From: Sulfuritalea sp.
GTDB taxonomy: Bacteria; Pseudomonadota; Gammaproteobacteria; Burkholderiales; Rhodocyclaceae
DNA: 32,128 nt
Direction of reading: 5' to 3'
Assembly (NCBI GenBank): GCA_011526165.1
Contig: WYAY01000019.1
Coordinates: 1-32,128 of the forward strand
Shown here: one piece after another, positions 17,570-25,818 of the stretch
Numbering within the stretch: position 1 is the stretch's first letter
Layout: every line of letters begins with the position of its first letter
Made by a program: the position numbers and the translations under genes
Notes under the pieces: generated by a model
What the model was told of the DNA's origin: nothing
The model's database searches: none
Seen by the model: the letters and a program-made list of their open reading frames with translations, nothing else

Positions 17570-18234
17570 TGGGAGATATGGGCGACTCGCGCGACGATAT
17601 CCTGGGACGCATGCGCCGACGGCTCGGCCGCACGGCGGAGAATGCGACGGCCGGCCGCGCCGCCATCGATGCCGTGCTGGCGCGCCGCGCGCAGGGGCCG
17701 CGGCCGGATGTCGGGCAGGATCTGCTCGCGCGCTTCATCGCCCGCGCCGAGACTGCGGCGAGCACGGTGGACACCGTTGCCTGCCTTGCGGAGGCGCCCG
17801 CGGCGGTGGCGCGCTATCTCGATGCGCAGAAGCTGCCGCGTGCGGCCGTCGCCTGGCCGGAGCTGGCCGGGCTGGACTGGGCCGGGGCAGGACTGGATGT
17901 CGGCTGTCGCGCCGCGACCGGCGAGGACTTGACGGGGATCACCGGCGTCTTCTGCGCCGTGGCAGAGACCGGCTCGCTGATGGTGCTCTCAGGGCCGGAA
18001 ACGCCGGCCTCGACCAGCCTGCTGCCCGAGACCCACATCGCCTTGGTGCCGGCTTCGCGCATCGTGGCGGGCATGGAAGAGGCCTGGCAGCTGATCCGCC
18101 ATGCGGCCGGTGAGCTGCCGCGCGCGGTGAATTTCATTTCCGGCCCGTCGCGCACGGGCGACATCGAGCAGACCCTGGTGCTCGGCGCGCACGGGCCCTA
18201 TCGGGTGCACATCGTCGTCGTCAGCGGGCAGTGA
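17569..18234 (+). CDS. lutC: LutC/LldG-type LUD-domain protein
   Basis: A 221-residue LUD (DUF162) protein, the third component of LutABC-type lactate utilisation. The conserved core is visible: DLTGITGVFCAVAETGSLMV (about 119-138), ASTSLLPETHIALVPASRIV, and NFISGPSRTGDIEQTLVLGAHGP near the C-terminus. ATG 17569 overlaps the stop of the dehydrogenase (TGATG). GTG 17566 and ATG 17578 are nearby in-frame alternatives. It closes the operon; its last 14 bases overlap the 3' end of the convergent kinase gene. In characterised LutABC systems C is needed together with A and B, and A is missing here. Confidence 0.88.
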   Translation: MGDMGDSRDDILGRMRRRLGRTAENATAGRAAIDAVLARRAQGPRPDVGQDLLARFIARAETAASTVDTVACLAEAPAAVARYLDAQKLPRAAVAWPELAGLDWAGAGLDVGCRAATGEDLTGITGVFCAVAETGSLMVLSGPETPASTSLLPETHIALVPASRIVAGMEEAWQLIRHAAGELPRAVNFISGPSRTGDIEQTLVLGAHGPYRVHIVVVSGQ

Positions 18235-20170
18235 AGCGCCGCTCGGGGTGACCCTCGGCGACCCAGTGCTTGTCCCACCAGGCGTTGATCTGCTGGCGCG
18301 TCCACGGCTGGTAGACCAGCACCGCGTCGAGGGCGCTCGCCACCTCCGCCATGCTTTGCGGCCGCTGGTCGGCGTCCTTCTCCAGGCAGCGGCCGATCAG
18401 GGCGTCGAGTTCCACCGGCACGGGATAGGGGGCGCTTTCCGAGGCGAGCGGCGGCACGGTGTGCAGCACGTGGTAGATCAGGTCGTGCTCGGTTTCCGTC
18501 TCGAACAGGCGCCTGCCGGTGAGCAGGTGATAGCCGACGGCGCCGAGCGCGTAGATGTCGGCGCGGACGTCGGCGTCGCCGGGATGGCGGATGCGCTCCG
18601 GCGACATGTAGAGCGGCGTGCCGAGGATGCGCAGCGTGCTGGTGAGGTCGCGCGTCTGATCGCCCGACATCTGCTTGACCAGGCCGAAGTCGAGCACCTT
18701 CACCACGTCGCGCTCGCCGTGGATGTCGCACAGCATGATGTTCTGCGGCTTGATGTCGCGATGCACCAGGCCGTGGGCATGCGCTTCCCACAGCGAGGCG
18801 CAGGCCTGGCGCAGGATCCAGGCCGCACGCGGCGGCGGCAGTGGGCCGTAACGCTCGACCAGGTCGGACAGCGCCAGCCCCTCCAGATACTCCATGGCGT
18901 ACCAGAATTCGCCGCCGGGCCCGATGCCATAGTCGTAGATGGCGATGGTGTTCGGATGGCCGAGCTGGCTGGCCAACTGCACCTCGCGCTGGAAGCGGGC
19001 GGTCCACTCGTCCGAAGTGGTCTGCGGCTTGAGCACCTTCACCGCCGCCGGGCGCCTGAGCATCCTGTGCTGGGCGAGATGGACGTTGGACAACGCGCCC
19101 TCTCCGATCTGGCGGATCAGCCGGTAGGGGCCGAGCTGTCTGCGTCCGTCCCGTCGCAGCAAGCCGTCCAGCACGTGCTGCGGCAGGAAGCCCGCCAGCC
19201 ATAACGCGCCCATCAGCAGGATCATGAGGCCGAAGCCGATGTGCAGATAGGTCAGCGGGGCGTAGGCCTCGCCCGCCTCCATTTCCACCGCCACGCCGAT
19301 GTCGTGATCCGGCAGCCAGCGCCAGGCGCTGATCACCTCACGCCCGAGATGGTTCGTGTAAGGGGCGAGCAGCAGGCCCTGCCGCGAACCTTCCCTTGCC
19401 GTGCGGGCGGCGCCCGCCGCGGCAGCGAGCGCGGTGAGTTCGTCCGAACCGGCCAAAGCCAGGCGTGGCGCCAGGCCGCGCTGTTCGAGCGTCTCGGCGT
19501 GGCGGCTCTCCGAGAGCACCCAGCCGTCGTTATCGAAGGCCAGCGCCTCGCCGGTGCGGCCCGGCCGCGCGGCGCGGAACAGCGCCGCGAAACGATCCTC
19601 CGCCGGCGCGCCGAGCGCGACGATGGCGATCACCTTGCCGCCGCCTTCGCGCACCGGGGCGGCGACCCAGACACGCCCGAGCAGGCTGGGGCCGGCGCCG
19701 CTGCCGCCGCGGTAGGGACGAATGAATACGGAGCGGCCGGACAGCACCGGTCCCAGATGGGAGAAAAAATCCGGCGTCACGCCCTGGCCGACGCGGTCGG
19801 CGTCGCTGGAAGCGAGGATGCGCCCCTGCGGGTCGACGACGTGGGTGGCGCTGACGCCGATGCGGCCGGCTTGCTGCAGGATCTGCTCGACGACGGTCAG
19901 TCGCTCCGCGCCTTTCGCGCCGCCGCGCGCCAGGCGCGCGATGGCAGACCGCAGCGCCTCATCCGCGGCGAGCTGCTCGGCCTCGTGCCGCCCTTCGCCG
20001 ATCCACTGCTCGAGCGCTTCGACCTGCGTGTCGAGCAGCGTCGCCAGACCGGTGGCGCGTATCTCGCGCAACGAGGCATCCACGCTGCGATAGGCCCACA
20101 GGCCGACGGCGAGGAGAGCGAGGAGCAGCAGGAGCAGAACGAAGCGGACGCGGCTGATGGCGGGATTCAC
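18221..20170 (-). CDS. membrane-bound Ser/Thr protein kinase with N-terminal periplasmic sensor
   Basis: About 649 residues. Order: a transmembrane helix (about 8-25, FVLLLLLLALLAVGLWAY); a periplasmic Cache-like sensor (about 30-300; SATHVVDPQGRILASSDADR, GREVISAWRWLPDHDIGVAVEM); a second helix (about 312-328, GFGLMILLMGALWLAGF); and a cytoplasmic Hanks-type kinase. Kinase motifs are complete: IGEGALSNVHLA, AVKVLK (Lys about 376), HRDIKPQN (about 469-476), DFGL (about 492), TPLYMSPE and DIYALG. It should therefore be active. The layout resembles a chemoreceptor or histidine kinase sensor joined to a eukaryotic-type kinase; the better-known PknB type has the kinase first. Start GTG 20170 is a judgement with only a weak ribosome site. 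It converges on lutC with a 14-nt overlap. Substrates unknown. Confidence 0.9.
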   Translation of the reverse strand: MNPAISRVRFVLLLLLLALLAVGLWAYRSVDASLREIRATGLATLLDTQVEALEQWIGEGRHEAEQLAADEALRSAIARLARGGAKGAERLTVVEQILQQAGRIGVSATHVVDPQGRILASSDADRVGQGVTPDFFSHLGPVLSGRSVFIRPYRGGSGAGPSLLGRVWVAAPVREGGGKVIAIVALGAPAEDRFAALFRAARPGRTGEALAFDNDGWVLSESRHAETLEQRGLAPRLALAGSDELTALAAAAGAARTAREGSRQGLLLAPYTNHLGREVISAWRWLPDHDIGVAVEMEAGEAYAPLTYLHIGFGLMILLMGALWLAGFLPQHVLDGLLRRDGRRQLGPYRLIRQIGEGALSNVHLAQHRMLRRPAAVKVLKPQTTSDEWTARFQREVQLASQLGHPNTIAIYDYGIGPGGEFWYAMEYLEGLALSDLVERYGPLPPPRAAWILRQACASLWEAHAHGLVHRDIKPQNIMLCDIHGERDVVKVLDFGLVKQMSGDQTRDLTSTLRILGTPLYMSPERIRHPGDADVRADIYALGAVGYHLLTGRRLFETETEHDLIYHVLHTVPPLASESAPYPVPVELDALIGRCLEKDADQRPQSMAEVASALDAVLVYQPWTRQQINAWWDKHWVAEGHPERRFTAR

Positions 20171-20257
20171 GGCACCCAGCCTAAAGCATGCCGGGGGGAC
20201 AGGGCAACTTCCCCATCGCCCCGCCCCGAAGATCCGGCCTGTTTGCGGAGAAACATA

Positions 20258-20287
20258 TTGCAACAAATGTATTTGTCGCCATATAAT
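20258..20287 (+). promoter_or_regulatory. sigma-70 promoter of a putative small RNA
   Basis: TTGCAA (20258-20263), an 18-bp spacer and TATAAT (20282-20287) face right in the region between the kinase and marR genes, which are both on the other strand. No plus-strand protein gene follows before 21 kb; a terminator follows about 90 nt later. Confidence 0.7.
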
Positions 20288-20293
20288 GGCCAC

Positions 20294-20406
20294 GCGACAG
20301 ATCAGATCGACTCAGCCTCCTGTCGTTCATTCCGGCCCCTGCTTTGAGGAGGGTGGAGGCGGGAGTGGGAAAACATTGCGGCCTCGGCAACGAGGCCGTT
20401 TCTTTC
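20294..20406 (+). ncRNA. putative small RNA, about 110 nt
   Basis: The stretch is bounded by a near-consensus promoter and a strong terminator and has no convincing open frame. CGACAG (20295-20300) can pair with CTGTCG (20320-20325). Alternatively GCCTCC (20315-20320) can pair with GGAGGC (20355-20360). A purine-rich single-stranded candidate at 20346-20374 holds four GGA triplets, the core of CsrA/RsmA binding sites, and also an AGGAGG that could mimic a ribosome site. The 3' end antisense-overlaps the marR stop codon. Family and target are unknown; it could also be a short leader for an unrecognised small peptide. Confidence 0.5.
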
Positions 20407-20407
20407 A
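20379..20407 (+). terminator. rho-independent terminator of the putative small RNA
   Basis: CGGCCTCG (20379-20386), loop GCAA (a GNRA tetraloop), CGAGGCCG (20391-20398), then TTTCTTTC. The 8-bp perfect stem is very stable. On the minus strand it lies right after the marR stop, so it may serve both directions, although the minus-strand flank (CAATGTTTTCC) has only a short T run. Confidence 0.85.
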
Positions 20408-20920
20408 GATGTCGGCGAGCGGGGTGTGCTTCCCGCTGGCATCGCGAACGCGCATGAGCTGCGTGAGCGCTTGCAGCAGCCTGTTCAGCTGGAGCAGGTC
20501 GGCGCCCGGCAATCGCATCAACGCATCCGGCAGCACCCCTTCGACGGGTTCCGGAGCCTTGGCCATGACGGCCTGGCCTTGCCGGGTCGGGTAAAGCCGC
20601 ACGATACGCTGGTCGTCGCGCTTCCGCTCGCGGCGGATGAAGTCGCGCTGCACCAGCCTGTCTACGAGATTGCTGGCGGTAGTCTGGTGAATCGCCAGGG
20701 CGCGGGCGAGCTCTGTGACGTTCATGCCCGGCGTGGCCGCAATCTGGGCCAGGGCCCAGAGTTGCGAGCCGCTGACCCCCGTTTCATTTTCAACCCACTG
20801 AAAGTGCTTCTTGACCGACTTGAAGACGAAACGGAACTGTTGGAGCACGGCCATGGCCTGTTCGCGCCGGTCGTCCGCGGCGGCGGCACTGCGGCTTGTT
20901 TTCCTTGTCTGAACGGTCAT
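20405..20920 (-). CDS. MarR-family transcriptional regulator
   Basis: A 171-residue winged-helix regulator. The HTH region is MNVTELARALAIHQTTASNLVDRLVQ, and the wing RRERKRDDQRIVRLYPTRQGQ contains the conserved DxR pattern of MarR proteins. The dimer helices are amphipathic N- and C-terminal segments. ATG 20920 (MTVQTRKTSRSAAA) is preferred; the frame extends a further 24 codons upstream with an Arg-rich sequence that looks non-coding. It is divergent from the trehalose operon with a 111-bp shared region, so it may regulate otsA; this is inference from position. The effector is unknown. The gene ends at the terminator of the putative small RNA. Confidence 0.87.
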   Translation of the reverse strand: MTVQTRKTSRSAAAADDRREQAMAVLQQFRFVFKSVKKHFQWVENETGVSGSQLWALAQIAATPGMNVTELARALAIHQTTASNLVDRLVQRDFIRRERKRDDQRIVRLYPTRQGQAVMAKAPEPVEGVLPDALMRLPGADLLQLNRLLQALTQLMRVRDASGKHTPLADI

Positions 20921-21031
20921 AGGGGTCACCCTGGTCTGAATGACGAAAAATCGGGAACGGCGTCGATGCGGTTCAACACGAAGACGAATCATGATACTTT
21001 TTAATCGAGCGCCAAAATAGGAATACGACCC

Positions 21032-23257
21032 ATGTCACTTTCCCTGCGCTTCATTCTTCCCCTCATTCTGGCGCTGGCGGCGATCGCCTATGCCGTCGTG
21101 CCGCTGGTCGATCAGTTGACGCTGCGCTGGTTCGTGCGAGACCTCGACATCCGCGCCGAGCTGGTCGCCAATTCCCTGCAGGAACCGCTGCAGGATCACC
21201 TGCGCGCTGGGCAGAAGGCCAAGACGCAGCAGTATTTCGCGCGCCTGGTGCAGGACGAGCGCCTGTTCGGCCTCGGCTTCTGCCCCGAAGGCGGCGCGCT
21301 GGTCGCCAGCAAGGGCTTCCCCGCCGCCATCCGCTGCGACGGGCTCGAACGTTTCGGCGACCCGACCGACCGCCTGCTGGAAAGCGGGCAGGGTCCGTTG
21401 CACGTGGCGGTGCATGCCATCACGCAGGACGGGCAGGCGCTCGGCCGGCTGGTGCTGGTGCACGACATGAGCTTCGTCCAGCGCCGCAGCGAGGAGACCA
21501 AGCGCTACGTCTTCTATTTCTTCGCCGGCCTCGGCCTGATCGTCTCGCTCATCACGGTGGCGATCGCCCAGTTGTCCTGGCGCGGCTGGATCAAGGGCAT
21601 GCGCGCCCTGCTGCGCGGCGAGGGGCTGCTGCGCGAACCGGGCAAGGCCGAGGCCGCGCCGGAGTTCCAGCCCATCGCCCGCGACCTGCGCGTGCTGATC
21701 CGCGAGATGGAATCGGAAATCCGGCCGCGCGACGATGCGCAACTGTCCTGGAAGCCGGAAACCCTGCGCGCCATCCTGCACGGGGAGCTCTCCGGCGAGG
21801 ACGTGCTGGTCGTCTCCAACCGCGAGCCCTACATCCATGTCCGCAGCGGCGACCGCACCGAGGTGCAGCGGCCGGCGAGCGGCCTCGTCACCGCGCTGGA
21901 GCCGATCATGCGCGCCTGCTCGGGCACCTGGATCGCGCACGGCAGCGGCAGCGCCGACCGCGAGGTGGTCGACCGGCAGGATCGCGTCGCCGTGCCGCCG
22001 GAGCATCCGGCCTACCACATCCACCGCGTCTGGCTGAGCAAGGAAGAGGAGGCCGGCTACTACTACGGCTTCGCCAACGAGGGCCTCTGGCCGCTGTGCC
22101 ACATCGCCCACGTGCGCCCCACCTTCCGCACCGCCGACTGGGAGCATTACGTCGCGGTCAATCGCAAGTTCGCCGAAGCCGTCTTCGTCGAGGCGAAGAA
22201 ACCCAACCCGATCGTGCTGGTGCAGGACTACCACCTGGCCTTGCTGCCGCGCATGATCCGCGAGCGCCTGCCCGAGGCGATCGTCATCACCTTCTGGCAC
22301 ATCCCCTGGCCCAATCCGGAAGCGTTCTCCATCTGTCCCTGGCGCGAGCAGATTCTCGAGGGCCTGCTCGGCAGCAGCATTCTCGGTTTCCACACCCAGT
22401 TTCACTGCAACAATTTCGTCGACACCGTGGACCGCATGCTGGAGGCGCGTGTCGACCGGGAAAGCTTCACGGTCAGCTACGGCGGCAAGCCGACGGTGGT
22501 GAAGCGCTATCCGATCTCCATCGACTGGCCGCCGGCCGCCGAGCTGACGGCGAGGCGCGTGGAAGACTGCCGCGCCGATGTGCGTCGCCGGCACGGCCTC
22601 GGCGCCGCCCATCTGCTCGGCGTCGGCGTCGACCGGCTCGACTACACCAAGGGCGTCATCGAGCGCTTCCGCGCCATCGAGCGCCTGCTGGAACTGGAAC
22701 CGGTCTGGATCGGCCGCTTCAGCTTCGTGCAGATCGCCGCGCCGACGCGCACCAGCATCGGCGAATACCAGCAGTACGAGGCGCACGTGCGCGCCCTGGC
22801 CGAAGAGATCAACGCCCGCTTCGGCCGCGGCGGCTACCAGCCGATCATCCTCAAGATCGAGCACCACGAGCCGCCCGACGTCTACGAGTATTACCGGGCG
22901 GCCGACCTGTGCTTCGTCTCCAGCCTGCACGACGGCATGAACCTGGTGGCGAAGGAGTTCGTCGCGGCGCGCGACGACGACCGCGGCGTGCTGATCCTCA
23001 GCCAGTTCACCGGCGCCGCGCGCGAACTGCCCGAGGCGCTGATCGTCAATCCCTACGACGCCGACCAGTGCGCGGCGGCGCTGCACATGGCGCTCGCCAT
23101 GCCGGCGGGCGAGCAGCGCGACCGCATGCGCCTGATGCGCGGGCTGGTGGCGGAATTCAATGTTTACCGCTGGGCCGGGCGCATGCTGCTCGACGCGGCC
23201 GGCATGCGGCGGCGCGGCAAGGTGCAGGAGAGGAAGCCATGGACGGGCGGGCAATGA
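21032..23257 (+). CDS. otsA: trehalose-6-phosphate synthase fused to an N-terminal membrane sensor module
   Basis: A 741-residue protein, about 270 longer than typical OtsA. The N-terminal part has a membrane helix (about 6-25, [20 protein letters not shown]), an extracytoplasmic domain (about 30-155) and a second helix (about 159-181, [21 protein letters not shown]). A short HAMP-like or coiled linker follows. The GT20 domain runs from about 257: [58 protein letters not shown] and [14 protein letters not shown]. It should join UDP-glucose (or another NDP-glucose) to glucose-6-phosphate. The lid glycines appear altered. A membrane sensor coupled directly to trehalose synthesis suggests osmotic or envelope gating (inference). 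The start is ATG 21032 with AGGA 9 nt upstream. It overlaps otsB. Confidence 0.93.
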   Translation: MSLSLRFILPLILALAAIAYAVVPLVDQLTLRWFVRDLDIRAELVANSLQEPLQDHLRAGQKAKTQQYFARLVQDERLFGLGFCPEGGALVASKGFPAAIRCDGLERFGDPTDRLLESGQGPLHVAVHAITQDGQALGRLVLVHDMSFVQRRSEETKRYVFYFFAGLGLIVSLITVAIAQLSWRGWIKGMRALLRGEGLLREPGKAEAAPEFQPIARDLRVLIREMESEIRPRDDAQLSWKPETLRAILHGELSGEDVLVVSNREPYIHVRSGDRTEVQRPASGLVTALEPIMRACSGTWIAHGSGSADREVVDRQDRVAVPPEHPAYHIHRVWLSKEEEAGYYYGFANEGLWPLCHIAHVRPTFRTADWEHYVAVNRKFAEAVFVEAKKPNPIVLVQDYHLALLPRMIRERLPEAIVITFWHIPWPNPEAFSICPWREQILEGLLGSSILGFHTQFHCNNFVDTVDRMLEARVDRESFTVSYGGKPTVVKRYPISIDWPPAAELTARRVEDCRADVRRRHGLGAAHLLGVGVDRLDYTKGVIERFRAIERLLELEPVWIGRFSFVQIAAPTRTSIGEYQQYEAHVRALAEEINARFGRGGYQPIILKIEHHEPPDVYEYYRAADLCFVSSLHDGMNLVAKEFVAARDDDRGVLILSQFTGAARELPEALIVNPYDADQCAAALHMALAMPAGEQRDRMRLMRGLVAEFNVYRWAGRMLLDAAGMRRRGKVQERKPWTGGQ

Positions 23258-24018
23258 CGGATGCGCTGCCCGCAATCGACGCGGGCCGGGCCTTTTTCCT
23301 GGACATCGACGGCACGCTGCTGGAGATCGCCGACAGGCCTTCCGGCGTGCGGGTCGATGCCGCCCTGATCGACATGATCCGGCGCCTGCATGCCTGCAGC
23401 GGCGGCGCTGTGGCGCTGATCAGCGGGCGCCGCGTCGCCGATATCGACGCCCTGTTTCCCGGCCTGCGCCTGCCGCTGGCGGGCCAGCACGGCCTCGAGC
23501 GGCGCGATGCGGCGGGCGGCATCCACAGCCATGCGCCCGAAGGCGTGGACTGGCCCTGGCTGAAGGCGCTGGTCAGCGGCACCTTCGAAACCAGCAAGGG
23601 CATACTGGTCGAGGACAAGGGCTTGACGCTGGCGGTGCACTTCAGGCTGAATCCTGCCGAAGAAGGCCGGATCGCCGCGGCGCTGCGCGGCATCGTCGCC
23701 GATGCCGGCGCCGCGGTCAGCCTGCAGCCGGGCAAATGCGTACTGGAAATCAAGCCGGCCGGCCGCGACAAGGGTACGGCGATCGCCGAGTTCATGGCCG
23801 AGCCGCCCTTCGAGGGGCGGCGGCCGGTGTTCATCGGCGACGACGTTACGGACGAATACGGATTCCGCATGGTGAATGACATGAACGGTGACTCGATCAA
23901 GGTCGGCGAAGGAGAAACCGACGCGCGCTGGCGCCTGGCCGATGTGCAGGCGGTGCGCGCCTGGCTGGCGGCCATGCTGCAAAGCGATCCGGCCTGCCGC
24001 GCAAAGGATCCGGCATGA
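23239..24018 (+). CDS. otsB: trehalose-6-phosphate phosphatase
   Basis: HAD-superfamily phosphatase that converts trehalose-6-phosphate to trehalose. It has 259 residues. The nucleophile motif FFLDIDGTLLEIA has Asp at about 22 and 24. Motif II is ALISGRR, the conserved AGQHGLERR loop follows, and the metal-binding FIGDDVTDEYGF is near 200. KPAGRDKGTAI is the HAD-IIB lysine region. ATG 23239 ([12 protein letters not shown]) has GAGAGGAA 5 nt upstream and overlaps the end of otsA by 19 nt; ATG 23254 is an alternative. Its stop overlaps the next start by 4 nt, so the three trehalose genes are tightly coupled. Confidence 0.95.
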   Translation: MDGRAMTDALPAIDAGRAFFLDIDGTLLEIADRPSGVRVDAALIDMIRRLHACSGGAVALISGRRVADIDALFPGLRLPLAGQHGLERRDAAGGIHSHAPEGVDWPWLKALVSGTFETSKGILVEDKGLTLAVHFRLNPAEEGRIAAALRGIVADAGAAVSLQPGKCVLEIKPAGRDKGTAIAEFMAEPPFEGRRPVFIGDDVTDEYGFRMVNDMNGDSIKVGEGETDARWRLADVQAVRAWLAAMLQSDPACRAKDPA

Positions 24019-25802
24019 ACTCGCTCGACCTGGCCCTGATCGGCAATTGCAGCATCGGCGCGCTGGTCGGCCCGACGGCGGAGGTGGTCTGGGCCTGTTT
24101 CCCGCGTTTCGACGGCGACGCCATGTTCTGCTCGCTGCTGCGCAGCCGCGACGGCAACGACGACTTCGGCTTCATGGCCGTAGACCTGGTCGACTTCTCC
24201 CATGCCGAGCAGGAATACCTGACCAACACCGCGATCCTCGTCACCCGCCTCTACGACGGCCACGGCGGCGCGGTGGAAGTCACCGATTTCGCGCCGCGCT
24301 TCCGCCAGCACGGCCGCATGTTCGCGCCGATGACCCTGGTGCGCCAGCTGCGGCGCCTCGCCGGCAGCCCGCGCATCGTGCTGCGCGTGCGCCCGGCCCA
24401 CGACTACGGCCGCAGCCGTCCGTCCGTCACCTGGGGCAGCAACCACATCCGCCATGTCACGCCCGACCTCACGCTGCGGCTGACCACCAATGCCTCGATC
24501 ACCGCCGTGCTCGAGGAAACGCCGTTCTTCCTGGAGGACACGGCGACGCTGATCCTCGGGCCCGACGAAACCCTGCAGGGCGCGGTGGGCGAAACGGGGC
24601 GGCATTTCGCCGAGGAGACGGCGGCCTACTGGCGCGAATGGGTGCGCTACCTGTCGATCCCCTTCGAGTGGCAGGAGGCGGTGATCCGCGCCGCCATCAC
24701 GCTCAAGCTCAACGCCTACGACGATTCCGGCGCCATCGTCGCCGCCATGACCACCTCGATCCCCGAGGCGGCCGGCAGCGGGCGCAACTGGGACTATCGC
24801 TACTGCTGGCTGCGCGACGGCTATTTCGTGGTGAACGCGCTCAACCGCCTCGGCACGACGCGCACCATGGAGCGCTATCTCGGCTACGTGGTGAACATCG
24901 CCGCCGGCGCCAGGGACGCCGTGCTGCAGCCGGTGTACCGCATCAACGGCCGCGCCGAAATCGAGGAGCACGTCATCGACAGCCTGCCCGGCTACCGCGG
25001 CATGGGGCCGGTGCGCGTCGGCAACCAGGCCTACCGGCAGGTGCAGCACGACGTCTACGGCTCGGCCATCCTCACCGCCACCCACGTCTTCTTCGACCGC
25101 CGCCTGGTGCGCTGCGGCGACGAGGCCCTGTTCCATCGCCTGGAGGCGCTCGGCGAGCGCGCCGTGCAGGTGCACGACCAGCCCGACGCCGGACTGTGGG
25201 AACTGCGCGGCACGGCGCGGGTGCACACCTTTTCCAGCGTCATGTGCTGGGCTGCCTGCGACCGCCTGGCGAAGATCGCCGCGCGGCTCGGCCTGGCCCA
25301 GCGCCACGACTACTGGCAGGCCCAGGCCGAGCGCATCCACCGCGTCGTCAGCCAGCGCGCCTGGAACGACAAGCTCAACAGCTTCGTTGCCACGCTCGAC
25401 GGCAACGCGATGGACGCCAGCCTGCTGCTGCTCAACGAGGTCGGCTTCCTGCAGGCCGACGATCCGCGCTTTGCCGGCACGGTGGCCGCCGTCGAGCGCG
25501 AGCTGCGCCACGGCGACTTCATCTTCCGCTACGTCGAGAAGGACGACTTCGGCACGCCCGAGAACGCCTTCCTGATCTGCACCTTCTGGTACATTAACGC
25601 GCTCTCCGCGCTGGGGCGCCGCGACGAGGCGCGGGCGCTGTTCGAGCGCCTGCTCGCCAGCCGCAACCGCCACGGCCTGCTCGCCGAGCACATCGACCCG
25701 CGCACGGGCGAGCAGTGGGGCAACTTCGTGCAGACCTACAGCATGGTCGGCCTGATCAACTCGGCGATCCGCCTGAGCGTGCGCTGGGACCAGGCCTTTT
25801 AG
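24015..25802 (+). CDS. glycoside hydrolase family 15 (glucoamylase/trehalase-like)
   Basis: A 595-residue cytoplasmic GH15 protein. An N-terminal beta-sandwich domain (about 1-210; GNCSIGALVGPTAEVVWACF, VTDFAPRF) is followed by an (alpha/alpha)6 catalytic barrel (about 220-595) with SGRNWDYRYCWLRDGYF, YPRVYRINGR-like loops and EHIDPRTGEQWGNFVQTYSM. The barrel segment EQWGNFVQ holds the usual C-terminal catalytic glutamate. Members next to otsA-otsB are often annotated as glucoamylase, but GH15 also includes actinobacterial trehalases. Given the 4-nt overlap with otsB, trehalose breakdown is a reasonable guess (inference). It is followed after 16 nt by mscS. Confidence 0.9.
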   Translation: MNSLDLALIGNCSIGALVGPTAEVVWACFPRFDGDAMFCSLLRSRDGNDDFGFMAVDLVDFSHAEQEYLTNTAILVTRLYDGHGGAVEVTDFAPRFRQHGRMFAPMTLVRQLRRLAGSPRIVLRVRPAHDYGRSRPSVTWGSNHIRHVTPDLTLRLTTNASITAVLEETPFFLEDTATLILGPDETLQGAVGETGRHFAEETAAYWREWVRYLSIPFEWQEAVIRAAITLKLNAYDDSGAIVAAMTTSIPEAAGSGRNWDYRYCWLRDGYFVVNALNRLGTTRTMERYLGYVVNIAAGARDAVLQPVYRINGRAEIEEHVIDSLPGYRGMGPVRVGNQAYRQVQHDVYGSAILTATHVFFDRRLVRCGDEALFHRLEALGERAVQVHDQPDAGLWELRGTARVHTFSSVMCWAACDRLAKIAARLGLAQRHDYWQAQAERIHRVVSQRAWNDKLNSFVATLDGNAMDASLLLLNEVGFLQADDPRFAGTVAAVERELRHGDFIFRYVEKDDFGTPENAFLICTFWYINALSALGRRDEARALFERLLASRNRHGLLAEHIDPRTGEQWGNFVQTYSMVGLINSAIRLSVRWDQAF

Positions 25803-25818
25803 GACGGAATAATTCCCG

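Noticed and set aside
20346..20404. A small peptide gene after AGGAGG in the putative small RNA
   Set aside because: A GTG at 20365 could start a short frame, but it would run through the terminator stem into the antisense of marR with no sensible protein sequence.
21035..23275. A 746-codon open frame antisense to otsA
   Set aside because: It exactly mirrors the otsA gene, is rich in His, Arg, Gln and Val from reversed GC-rich codons, and resembles no family; a shadow of third-position GC.
23157..25691. An 844-codon open frame antisense to otsB and the GH15 gene
   Set aside because: It spans two real genes on the other strand with clear catalytic motifs and has none of its own.
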